Assembly (NCBI RefSeq): GCF_050611725.1
Contig: NZ_JBODJB010000001.1
Span: 1,488,001-1,552,000, forward strand
Length of the DNA: 64,000 nt
Reading direction: 5' to 3'
Source of the DNA: Ferruginibacter sp050611725
Lineage (GTDB): Bacteria > Bacteroidota > Bacteroidia > Chitinophagales > Chitinophagaceae
The notes below the pieces were generated by a model. The model was not told where the DNA came from and did no database searches. It worked only from the letters and a program-made list of their open reading frames with translations. This document shows positions 26,850 to 34,383 of this stretch, in pieces. A program made the translations under genes and the position numbers. Positions within the stretch are counted from its first letter, which is position 1. Every line of letters begins with the position of its first letter.

Positions 26850-27419
26850 ATGGCAGAAATGGATACCTCGTCGGGTGGCGGTCACAAGAAAGGCCCCGGC
26901 GTCAAAAAATCAAAAAAATTATCTACAAGGGTAGATCTTACCCCGATGGTGGATCTTGGGTTCCTGCTCATCACATTTTTTGTGTTCACCACTACCATGG
27001 CTAAACCTACAGCTATGAATATGACTGAACCTAATGATGATGTTGATCCATCAAAACAGATGAAAGTAAAAGAATCGGCTGTGATGACCATTCTGTTAGG
27101 TAAGGCTGATAAGCTATATTATTATTATGGTTCACTGACAGCAGATAATATGTCGCAGAAATTTAAAAGCACCAATTATCGTGATATCCGTCAACTGATT
27201 CTTGATAAAAAAAGACAAGTGCCGAATGGTAATAAAGGAAAAAGCGACCTGATGTATATTATCAAGGCAGACAAGGAAAGCACTTTTAAAAATGCCATCG
27301 ACGTATTGGATGAAATGACCATCAATGCTATTCCTGAAGGTCATTATGCCGAAGTTGATATTACTGATACGGAAAGAGAACTGATTAGGTTAACTGAAGT
27401 AGCAAATGGTGTTAAATAG
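26850..27419 (+). CDS. exbD: ExbD-type protein (second of three)
   Basis: 189 aa. A Gly/Lys-rich head precedes VDLTPMVDLGFLLITFFVFTTTM, where the Asp of PMVDLGF is the proton-binding residue. The sequence after the helix (AKPTAMNMTEPNDDVD) is shared with the third copy at 28399 (ARPTAMNVVVPNDSDT), showing that these two are closer to each other than to the first. It is followed by tonB after 46 bp. Confidence 0.92.
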   Translation: MAEMDTSSGGGHKKGPGVKKSKKLSTRVDLTPMVDLGFLLITFFVFTTTMAKPTAMNMTEPNDDVDPSKQMKVKESAVMTILLGKADKLYYYYGSLTADNMSQKFKSTNYRDIRQLILDKKRQVPNGNKGKSDLMYIIKADKESTFKNAIDVLDEMTINAIPEGHYAEVDITDTERELIRLTEVANGVK

Positions 27420-27465
27420 TTTATGGAATTTAATGTAATTCGAATCTTAAAATAAAGTATTCACA

Positions 27466-28281
27466 ATGGATGTAAAAAAGATATTGAGCTCCGATGTTCT
27501 TGACATCATATTTGATGGCAAGAATAAAGCTTATGGTGCCTATGATTTACGAAAAACGTATAATCAGCGGATGATGAAGGCTTTTGCAGTTACGGCATTG
27601 ATCATTTTATTGATTTGTGTAGCAGTATATTTTGCAAGTGCTAATAAATCAACTAAGAAAAAATCTGAAACATTAACTACAAAAATGGCAGAGATCAAAA
27701 AAGATCCGCCACCACCGCCACCACCACCACCACCGCCACCGGAAACACCACCACCACCACCGGTAAAAAGCATCAAGTTTACCCCTCCGGTAATTGCACC
27801 GGATCAGGAAGTAAAGGAACCGCCACCGGATCTTGCAAAAACAGATGCTGCAATTGGAACGGAGGATAATAACCAAGGACCTCCACCTGGCGCAGGAGAT
27901 GCTGGCACACCACCACCGCCTCCTCCTCCAAAGGAAGAAGAAGATTGGGATAAGAACTTTGAAAAAGTAGAGATCGAAGCAAGTTTCCCGGGTGGAGATG
28001 CTGCATGGATAAAATATCTTCAAAGACAGTTGAATGCTCAGGTAGCAGGCGATAATGATGCCCCTCCCGGCAGATATACAGCTGTTGTAAGATTCATCGT
28101 TGCTAAAGATGGTTCGGTAAGCAATGTGGAATGTGATACAGATCCGGGTTTCGGAACTTGCGAAGAAGTAATAAGAGTTATTAAGAAAGGACCAAAATGG
28201 ACACCTGCTCAACAAAATGGCCGAATTGTAAATGCATATCGTAAGCAGCCTGTTGTTTTTCAGGTAAATGAAACAGAATAA
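27466..28281 (+). CDS. tonB: TonB energy transducer (second copy)
   Basis: 271 aa, the same length as the first copy. The cytoplasmic head SDVLDIIFDGKNKAYGAYDL (9-28) matches that copy; one helix (about 38-57) follows. The periplasmic spacer begins with an uninterrupted run of 12 prolines (81-92) and further Pro blocks with Lys and Glu, the classical TonB spacer. The C-terminal domain (about 170-271) has FPGGDAAWIKYLQRQL, YTAVVRFIVAKDGSVS and QPVVFQVNE. It lies with exbB and two exbD genes, so this is probably the main TonB system. Confidence 0.93.
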   Translation: MDVKKILSSDVLDIIFDGKNKAYGAYDLRKTYNQRMMKAFAVTALIILLICVAVYFASANKSTKKKSETLTTKMAEIKKDPPPPPPPPPPPPETPPPPPVKSIKFTPPVIAPDQEVKEPPPDLAKTDAAIGTEDNNQGPPPGAGDAGTPPPPPPPKEEEDWDKNFEKVEIEASFPGGDAAWIKYLQRQLNAQVAGDNDAPPGRYTAVVRFIVAKDGSVSNVECDTDPGFGTCEEVIRVIKKGPKWTPAQQNGRIVNAYRKQPVVFQVNETE

Positions 28282-28303
28282 TATTAATGACGTTTCTGAT
28301 ATT

Positions 28304-28339
28304 AGATCCCTCTTCTTTCGAAGAGGGATCTTTGTTTTT
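28304..28339 (+). terminator. Intrinsic terminator between tonB and the third exbD
   Basis: Perfect 11-bp stem GATCCCTCTTC/GAAGAGGGATC with loop TTTC, then TTTGTTTTT. It ends the exbB-exbD-exbD-tonB transcript 23 bp after the tonB stop, so the exbD at 28399 must rely on read-through or its own promoter. Confidence 0.88.
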
Positions 28340-28398
28340 AACAAATCAGAAAAAGTATGGAAAAGATGCGTTCCTACATCTTACCTTAAAATTATTTT

Positions 28399-28908
28399 AT
28401 GGCAGAAATACTATCTGATAAAACAAGTGTAAGAAAAAACACAAAACGGCTCAATAAAAAAAGTACCCGTGTGGATCTAACGCCAATGGTTGACCTCGGA
28501 TTTTTACTCATTACTTTTTTTGTATTTACTACAACGATGGCAAGACCAACCGCTATGAATGTGGTGGTACCCAATGATAGCGATACAACTACCCGGAAAC
28601 CGGTTTGTTCAGCTTGTGTTTTAACAGCTGTACTTGTAGAGGATGATAAAATAAAATACTTTGAAGGAGATATTGCAAATACCGTTATCTATGAAACAAG
28701 CTATGAAGGCATCAGAAATATTTTAGTAAACAAAAAAAGAAAGGTAAGGGAGGTTAGGGGTAACGAAAAAGAATTTGTACTAATCATAAAACCATCGGAA
28801 AAATCGACGTTTAAAAATTTTGTGGATATTACAGATGAAGTAACGATCAATAACATCAGCCAGTATTTTATTGATGAGGCTACCGACAGAGAAATGAAAC
28901 TATTATAA
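28399..28908 (+). CDS. exbD: ExbD-type protein (third copy, behind a terminator)
   Basis: 169 aa. The helix RVDLTPMVDLGFLLITFFVFTTTM contains the conserved Asp. The periplasmic part is short and has two Cys close together (PVCSACVLTAV) that the other copies lack. It is separated from tonB by a strong terminator and precedes mnmE by 40 bp. It probably pairs with the same ExbB, giving an alternative channel composition, but that is inference. Confidence 0.9.
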   Translation: MAEILSDKTSVRKNTKRLNKKSTRVDLTPMVDLGFLLITFFVFTTTMARPTAMNVVVPNDSDTTTRKPVCSACVLTAVLVEDDKIKYFEGDIANTVIYETSYEGIRNILVNKKRKVREVRGNEKEFVLIIKPSEKSTFKNFVDITDEVTINNISQYFIDEATDREMKLL

Positions 28909-28936
28909 AAATAAATGAAAGTTTTTATCTAGTAGG

Positions 28937-28944
28937 TATCTTTG
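28937..28944 (+). promoter_or_regulatory. -7 box (TATCTTTG) of mnmE
   Basis: TATCTTTG ends 4 nt before the mnmE ATG; the transcript would start at or next to the start codon. No convincing -33 TTG at 19 bp was found. Confidence 0.42.
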
Positions 28945-28948
28945 CCAC

Positions 28949-30349
28949 ATGAAACTTTCGGGCTGGGATGATACAATAGTTGCGCTTGCTACTGCACCGG
29001 GTATTGGTGCCATTGGTGTAATACGCCTGAGTGGTAACAATGCCATCGGTATCATCAATGATCTATTTCCCTCAAAAGATTTAAATAAACAAAAAACACA
29101 TACGCTCCATGTAGGGTTTATTAAGGAAGGAGAAAAAGACATTGACGAAGTTGTTATTTCGTTATATAAAAATCCAAAAAGTTATACAGGCGAAGATGTA
29201 GTAGAGATCAGTTGCCATGGTAGCCCTTATGTACTGGAAGAGGTTTTGCAGGCTTGTATTCGCCGGGGTGCAAGATTAGCTAAACCGGGTGAGTTTACGC
29301 AAAGAGCATTTTTAAATGGCAAATTAGATCTAACGCAGGCAGAAGCGGTTGCGGATGTTATCGCCTCGGAAACAGAAGCTGTACATAATACAGCACTGCA
29401 ACAAATGAAAGGCGGTTTTAGCAATGACATTAAAAGACTGAGAGAACAGTTGATCAATTTTGCCGCTTTGATAGAACTGGAATTGGATTTTGGTGAAGAA
29501 GATGTTGAGTTTGCAGACAGAACGAAATTAAAAACACTGATAGATGAGATTTTACAGGAGATCAAAAAATTGATCAACTCATTTCAGTTAGGTAATATTT
29601 TAAAGAATGGTGTAACTGCAGTAATTGCTGGCAGACCTAATGCCGGTAAATCAACACTACTCAACGCTTTGCTGAATGAAGAGAGAGCGATTGTTACAAA
29701 TATTGCCGGAACCACCAGAGATACAATTGAAGAAAAATTAGTTGTCAATGGTATTATATTCAGGTTGATCGATACTGCAGGTATAAGAGAAGCTACTGAT
29801 GTAATTGAAAAGATTGGCATAGAAAAATCTTTAGAGAAGATCAACAGTGCAGGAATATTGATCTATGTATTTGATGTAAATGCCAATTCTGAAATAGAGG
29901 TATTGGAAGATATTCAAAAACTAAAGAAAGATAATCAACCAATATTATTGGTAGCCAATAAAATTGATACAGTTGATAAAGCACATCTGGGTATGTTGAG
30001 TTACAGTATCAACGAAATGAATGGGAATGATTATCCCATTTTTGAAGTTTCTGCATTGAACAAAGTTCAGATCGATGATTTGAAAAGCTATTTGCCATCA
30101 TTAGTTTTATCTGAAAAAATTAACACCAATCAAACCATTGTTGTTAACTCACGTCACTATGCATCTTTAAAAGAATGTGAACTGTCACTGGAAAAAGTAC
30201 AGGCGGCACTTGGAACAAATGTTAGCAGTGATTTTCTCTCTCTTGACATTCGTCATGCCTTACAATCTTTAGGAGAAATAACCGGAGAAATATTACACGA
30301 TAGGGATATTCTCGGAACTATTTTTGGTAAGTTCTGTATCGGAAAGTAA
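28949..30349 (+). CDS. mnmE: tRNA uridine-5-carboxymethylaminomethyl modification GTPase MnmE
   Basis: 466 aa. With MnmG it installs the cmnm5 group on U34 of several tRNAs. The N-terminal tetrahydrofolate-binding domain begins DDTIVALATAPGIGAIGVIRLSG. The G domain has P-loop GRPNAGKST, G2/G3 AGTTRDTIEE and DTAGIRE, and NKID. The C-terminus ends in the essential FCIGK (Cys463). The esterase gene follows after 17 bp, suggesting co-transcription without an obvious functional link. Confidence 0.97.
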   Translation: MKLSGWDDTIVALATAPGIGAIGVIRLSGNNAIGIINDLFPSKDLNKQKTHTLHVGFIKEGEKDIDEVVISLYKNPKSYTGEDVVEISCHGSPYVLEEVLQACIRRGARLAKPGEFTQRAFLNGKLDLTQAEAVADVIASETEAVHNTALQQMKGGFSNDIKRLREQLINFAALIELELDFGEEDVEFADRTKLKTLIDEILQEIKKLINSFQLGNILKNGVTAVIAGRPNAGKSTLLNALLNEERAIVTNIAGTTRDTIEEKLVVNGIIFRLIDTAGIREATDVIEKIGIEKSLEKINSAGILIYVFDVNANSEIEVLEDIQKLKKDNQPILLVANKIDTVDKAHLGMLSYSINEMNGNDYPIFEVSALNKVQIDDLKSYLPSLVLSEKINTNQTIVVNSRHYASLKECELSLEKVQAALGTNVSSDFLSLDIRHALQSLGEITGEILHDRDILGTIFGKFCIGK

Positions 30350-30366
30350 TTTTAAATCATTGCAAT

Positions 30367-31302
30367 ATGAAAAAAATATTCAGTTTAATTATACTGTTAG
30401 TTGTTGTGTTCTTGTCAAAAGCACAAGAAGTTAAACCTTCTACAGGTACAATAAAAAGCTTCAATAATTTTCAATCAAAATATATAGCAGCAAGAAATGT
30501 AGATGTATGGTTACCTGAAGGGTATAGCCCAAAAAGAAAGTATGCAGTATTGTATATGCAAGACGGACAAATGTTATTTGATTCATCCAACAATTGGATA
30601 CATCAGGAGTGGGGAGTAGATGAAACAATAGGGAAACTCATCAGCGAAAACAAGATCAAACAATGTATTGTTGTTGGAATATGGAATACAGGTCTTTACC
30701 GCCATGCAGACTATATGCCACAAAAACCTTTTGAATCTTTAACTAAGCAGCAGCAGGATAGTATCTATGCCGCCAAAAGGGTTACCGGAGAATCGATCTA
30801 TAATGGAGCAACAGTGCATTCAGATAATTACTTAAAGTTTCTGGTCAAAGAACTAAAGCCATTTATTGATAGCGCTTTTTCAACCATGAAGAACAGAGAG
30901 AATACTTTTATTGCAGGTTCAAGCATGGGGGGGTTAATTTCTTTGTACGCTATTTGTGAGTATCCGAAAATATTCGGTGGTGCTGCTTGTTTATCTACAC
31001 ACTGGCCGGGCATTTTTACTCATATTAATAACCCGATACCAGGCTCAATCCTCAAATATTTAAAAACGCATCTTCCAGATCCCAAAAACCACAAGATCTA
31101 TTTTGATTATGGAACTCTTGGTTTAGATACAATGTATAAGCCATATCAGTTGCAGGTTGATAAGCTCATGCGATCAAAAGGGTATTACATAAAAAACTGG
31201 GTTACAAAAGAGTTTCCGGAAGAGGGGCATATAGAAAGGTCTTGGGCGAAAAGACTGGATATTCCTGTAACTTTTTTATTAAAAAAGATTTCGGGTAAAT
31301 AA
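30367..31302 (+). CDS. Secreted alpha/beta-hydrolase, esterase-D type
   Basis: 311 aa. A signal peptide (MKKIFSLIILLVVVFLSKAQ) is followed by a putative-esterase (PF00756-like) fold: RNVDVWLPEGY, YMQDGQMLFD, the nucleophile elbow GSSMGGL (Ser186) and a late His in EEGHIERSW. Family members hydrolyse acyl or feruloyl esters, S-formylglutathione or siderophore esters; nothing here fixes the substrate. It is convergent with the gene at 31370. Confidence 0.88.
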   Translation: MKKIFSLIILLVVVFLSKAQEVKPSTGTIKSFNNFQSKYIAARNVDVWLPEGYSPKRKYAVLYMQDGQMLFDSSNNWIHQEWGVDETIGKLISENKIKQCIVVGIWNTGLYRHADYMPQKPFESLTKQQQDSIYAAKRVTGESIYNGATVHSDNYLKFLVKELKPFIDSAFSTMKNRENTFIAGSSMGGLISLYAICEYPKIFGGAACLSTHWPGIFTHINNPIPGSILKYLKTHLPDPKNHKIYFDYGTLGLDTMYKPYQLQVDKLMRSKGYYIKNWVTKEFPEEGHIERSWAKRLDIPVTFLLKKISGK

Positions 31303-31337
31303 AAACCCATTCATCCGCCGAAGGCAGACAAATGGGT
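31297..31337 (-). terminator. Terminator of the 31370-31882 gene
   Basis: On the minus strand a fully paired 15-bp stem (three G-U pairs) with loop TTC is followed by TTTTTATTT. It overlaps the end of the convergent esterase gene, and in the plus direction the hairpin lacks a T run. Confidence 0.78.
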
Positions 31338-31369
31338 GACCTATTAAATACTTCGTTTATTAGTTATCG

Positions 31370-31882
31370 TTATGCCGCTTTCAAATCAACTTTAAATGCA
31401 AGACTGAAATAAGAAAATGAATCTGCATTTTTATTGTTGTTAGTGAAACGCCATTCCTGACCATTGATAAATGGAGGCTGTTGATGGCTACCAACTGCTT
31501 CCCCTACACCAATGTATGTATCACTTTCTAATTTAAAACCGTAAGACTTGCCTTTATTCAAATGAAGTCCGGGTACATTAAATGCTATCCATTTGCCGGC
31601 ATCAGCTTTTGCAAGTTCTACACTGGCAGTACCTAATGCAGGACCCCAGCTTTTTTGTTGTTCATCAAATGTATGTACTGTCATAACCACTTTACCTTTC
31701 TCGGTTACTACACTTGGAAATACTTCGATGGCTTCAAGATCGCCTTCTGAAGTAGCTACAAATGTTTGACCGCCTACAACATCTTTGTTATCACCGGGTA
31801 AATGGCCTATCCAACTGGTTGTGTTGTTAGTGATCTGTTCTACGCTCGGGTGTAATGAGGATTTTTTTGTGTGAGTGTCCAT
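31370..31882 (-). CDS. Protein of unknown function, beta-rich
   Basis: 170 aa, no signal peptide (MDTHTKKSSLHPSVEQITNN). The sequence has many short strands with Gly turns (GGQTFVATSEGDLEAIEVFPSV, KVVMTVHTFDE, GKWIAFNVPGLHLNKGKSYGFKLES), a pattern like a single jelly-roll carbohydrate-binding or sialidase-associated module, but I do not recognise a named family. It has its own terminator and no functional neighbour. Confidence 0.7.
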   Translation of the reverse strand: MDTHTKKSSLHPSVEQITNNTTSWIGHLPGDNKDVVGGQTFVATSEGDLEAIEVFPSVVTEKGKVVMTVHTFDEQQKSWGPALGTASVELAKADAGKWIAFNVPGLHLNKGKSYGFKLESDTYIGVGEAVGSHQQPPFINGQEWRFTNNNKNADSFSYFSLAFKVDLKAA

Positions 31883-32066
31883 GGTATTAATTTTTTTAAT
31901 GGTAAAAAAACATAGGATTTATATTGGTATCCTATATAACTATAAGCTACGTCAAATATTGTGCATGGGTTCACTTTTATTTGCGAAACCTATGTTAAGG
32001 TTTCTATTGATAGAATAACTGTTATCTTTACAGCCAAGTCATTATCAATTAATTAGTATAAATATT

Positions 32067-33320
32067 TTGAAATTTACAGCATTCGGGTTCGACCAAAGGT
32101 TATTAGAGGGAATAGAAGCATCGGGCTATGATGAAGCTACTCCGGTTCAGGAACAGGTTATTCCATTGGTTCTCAATGGATCAGATGTTATAGCATCGGC
32201 ACAGACCGGAACAGGTAAAACAGCTGCTTTCTTATTACCGCTTATTAATAATATCCTTTCAAGCCCGCTGAATCATCAAAGTATTACAGCACTTGTAATT
32301 GTACCAACGAGAGAACTGGCCATTCAGATTGCTCAGCACATGGAAGGACTTTCTTATTTTACTTCTGTAAGTTCAATTGCAGTTTTTGGTGGCGGAGACG
32401 GTAATGCATTTGTGCAGGAAAAAAAAGCATTAAGCGCAGGTGCAGATGTGGTGATATGTACACCCGGGAAAATGCTGGCACATATCAATATGGGTTATGT
32501 GAAATTGCAAGGACTTCAATATTTAGTTTTAGATGAAGCAGATAGAATGTTGGATATGGGTTTTTATGATGACATCATGCGTATCATCAATGCACTACCG
32601 GCAAAAAGACAAAATCTTTTATTCTCTGCAACAATGCCTTCAAAGATCAGAGAGTTGGCAAGAAAAATTTTGCACAATCCTAAAGAGATAAATATTTCTA
32701 TCAGCAAGCCAAATGAAAAAATTATTCAGATGGCATATGTAGTTTATGATACCCAGAAAATTCCTTTGGTTAAACATATTCTTCATCAAAAAGAATTTTC
32801 ATCTGTACTTATTTTTTGCAGCAGCAAACTAAGTGTTAAACAGCTCAACCGTGAATTGCAAAGAACAAAGCTAGCGGTGGATGAAATACACAGCGATCTG
32901 GAACAGGAAAAAAGAGAATCTGTTTTAATGGATTTCAAAAGTGGTAAATTAAATATTTTAGTTGCTACAGATATTTTAAGCAGAGGTATTGATATTGACA
33001 ACATCGGTTTAGTGATCAATTATGATGTACCGCATGATGGGGAAGATTATGTACATAGAATCGGAAGAACTGCAAGGGCTGCTGCCGATGGTACAGCCAT
33101 AACTTTTATCAGCCAAAAAGAACAAAGAAAATTCGGACAGATAGAAAAGCTATTGGGTAAAGAAGTTCCAAAAGCTGAAGTGCCTCAGGAGTTTGGCGAA
33201 GTGCCTGAATATAATCCTGCAGCATTTGTCAGAAATATAAGAAGCGGTGGAAACAAAAAGCCTTTCCGACATAAGAATAATGAGAACAAAAACCGACGGA
33301 CAGACAATCCTAAATCCTAA
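32067..33320 (+). CDS. DEAD-box ATP-dependent RNA helicase
   Basis: 417 aa, starting at TTG 32067 (MKFTAFGFDQRLLEGIEASGY). All helicase motifs are present: the Q motif (ATPVQEQVIP), AQTGTGKT, PTRELA, TPGKML, DEAD, SAT, VATDILSRGIDI and HRIGRTAR. The C-terminal tail (PFRHKNNENKNRRTDNPKS) is basic and probably binds RNA. RhlE/DeaD-like; the exact subfamily and RNA target are uncertain. A TATCTTTA box at 32023-32030 could be its promoter, but the -33 element is not at the usual spacing. Confidence 0.95.
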   Translation: MKFTAFGFDQRLLEGIEASGYDEATPVQEQVIPLVLNGSDVIASAQTGTGKTAAFLLPLINNILSSPLNHQSITALVIVPTRELAIQIAQHMEGLSYFTSVSSIAVFGGGDGNAFVQEKKALSAGADVVICTPGKMLAHINMGYVKLQGLQYLVLDEADRMLDMGFYDDIMRIINALPAKRQNLLFSATMPSKIRELARKILHNPKEINISISKPNEKIIQMAYVVYDTQKIPLVKHILHQKEFSSVLIFCSSKLSVKQLNRELQRTKLAVDEIHSDLEQEKRESVLMDFKSGKLNILVATDILSRGIDIDNIGLVINYDVPHDGEDYVHRIGRTARAAADGTAITFISQKEQRKFGQIEKLLGKEVPKAEVPQEFGEVPEYNPAAFVRNIRSGGNKKPFRHKNNENKNRRTDNPKS

Positions 33321-33333
33321 GTGTTGAGGATGT

Positions 33334-34041
33334 CTATTTATTGGATTCCTTATCTTCAAAAAGGCACCAATTTTTGGTTATGTATTTGCCATTTTTTTTA
33401 GCGTATTCAAGCTCGTCTTTAATATATAACGGGGTCTTCTCAATTCCATCAGGTAAATAGTTTAACCTGGCACCGGAATTCAAAATAAATACGGTATAAC
33501 CATATTTAGTATTTTTAAAAGCTTCTTTTACAATCAACGAAGAGAAAAATTCAGACAATTCATCTATTTTTTTAAAAAGATCTTGTTTAGTGTAAAAATT
33601 GGCATACTGCTCAGCACCAATTGAGTCAATGGTCTTAAATTCCCCTGGAGCTAATATAGTTTGATGCAGGGTATATGTATTAAAACGTTCAAATCTTAGT
33701 CGATATGCATATTCTTTTTTCGCTTTTCGGTTAATTCCGAAATCGCTATAAAATGAATCAATATTTCCATCCACACTAACCAAGTTGCCCGGAAGAACGT
33801 TTAATGCATAGGCCTCTTCTGCAGAGGCTGCTACTTTATAAAAGGTTTTCATCTCTCTCATATCGTTGTAACTCCAATGATCCAAGATGCCAGCTTTGCT
33901 GGTATCCATTATTCCCATGATATTTGCGATGCTTTCATCGTAGGTTTTCTTGGGTTTATCTTTTTGAGGTTGTGAACAGGCACTTAAAAGGAATAAAATG
34001 CCGAAGGATAATTTGATCAAATAGGAGGGTGTACGTTCCAT
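33334..34041 (-). CDS. Putative lipoprotein of unknown function
   Basis: 235 aa from the ATG at 34041 (an in-frame GTG 9 bp upstream is less likely). The lipoprotein signal ends in FLLSAC. The mature protein is mixed alpha/beta with a Lys-rich start (SQPQKDKPKKTYDES) and contains IMDTSKAGILDHWSYND, LPGNLVSVDGNIDSF and a C-terminal YGYTVFILNSGARLNYLPDG. No family recognised. Convergent with the helicase gene, 13 bp apart. Confidence 0.7.
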   Translation of the reverse strand: MERTPSYLIKLSFGILFLLSACSQPQKDKPKKTYDESIANIMGIMDTSKAGILDHWSYNDMREMKTFYKVAASAEEAYALNVLPGNLVSVDGNIDSFYSDFGINRKAKKEYAYRLRFERFNTYTLHQTILAPGEFKTIDSIGAEQYANFYTKQDLFKKIDELSEFFSSLIVKEAFKNTKYGYTVFILNSGARLNYLPDGIEKTPLYIKDELEYAKKNGKYITKNWCLFEDKESNK

Positions 34042-34133
34042 ATATATCACAAATTAGCAATTCTACTTGAAAATCGGTTTTGAACGTATAGGCTTAGGTT
34101 GGTAAAACGCTGATTTTGAATTCCCTAAAACTC

Positions 34134-34164
34134 TTTGAAAATACAAAAAATGATAGTACCTTTG
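34134..34164 (+). promoter_or_regulatory. Promoter of fusA
   Basis: TTTG at 34134-34137, a gap of exactly 19 bp, then TACCTTTG at 34157-34164. Transcription would start near 34171, giving a leader of about 213 nt with a structured element. Confidence 0.75.
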
Positions 34165-34218
34165 CCCCCGCTAAAGAGGTATTATATGCAATGCGGTAGT
34201 ACAATTTAGCATATTATG

Positions 34219-34290
34219 AGAGCATAAATCAGTCATATCAAACCCCGAACGGCAAAAAATAGCGGTTCAACTACGGGGAAGTTATGCTCT
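34219..34290 (+). ncRNA. Structured leader RNA element upstream of fusA
   Basis: Nested pairing in the fusA leader: an outer 9-bp stem AGAGCATAA (34219-34227) with TTATGCTCT (34282-34290), an inner stem CCCCG (34243-34247) with CGGGG (34274-34278), and a small hairpin GAAC/GTTC inside. The GC-rich inner part stands out against AT-rich surroundings. The rest of the 341-bp gap between 34042 and 34383 holds the promoter and an AT-rich stretch of AAATTTAAAA-type words before the ATG; no further gene is seen. I do not recognise a known riboswitch class. Ribosome- or EF-G-linked control is a hypothesis from position only. Confidence 0.5.
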
Positions 34291-34383
34291 AACAAATCAA
34301 AGGTCAAAAGTAAAAACCCAAAAATTGAGGCTTACAATTGACAAAATTTAAAATTTAACATTCAAAATTTAAAATAAAACAAA

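Noticed and set aside
27700..27770. CCA/CCG trinucleotide tract as a separate repeat feature
   Set aside because: It encodes the proline run of the TonB spacer and is explained by the protein.
27673..28344. 223-codon open frame antisense to tonB
   Set aside because: It is the reverse of the Pro-rich and Gly-rich coding sequence of tonB; the translation is Trp/Arg/Cys-rich without a sensible fold and overlaps the tonB terminator.
31303..31340. Plus-strand terminator for the esterase gene
   Set aside because: The hairpin has no T run in the plus direction; it fits the convergent minus-strand gene instead.
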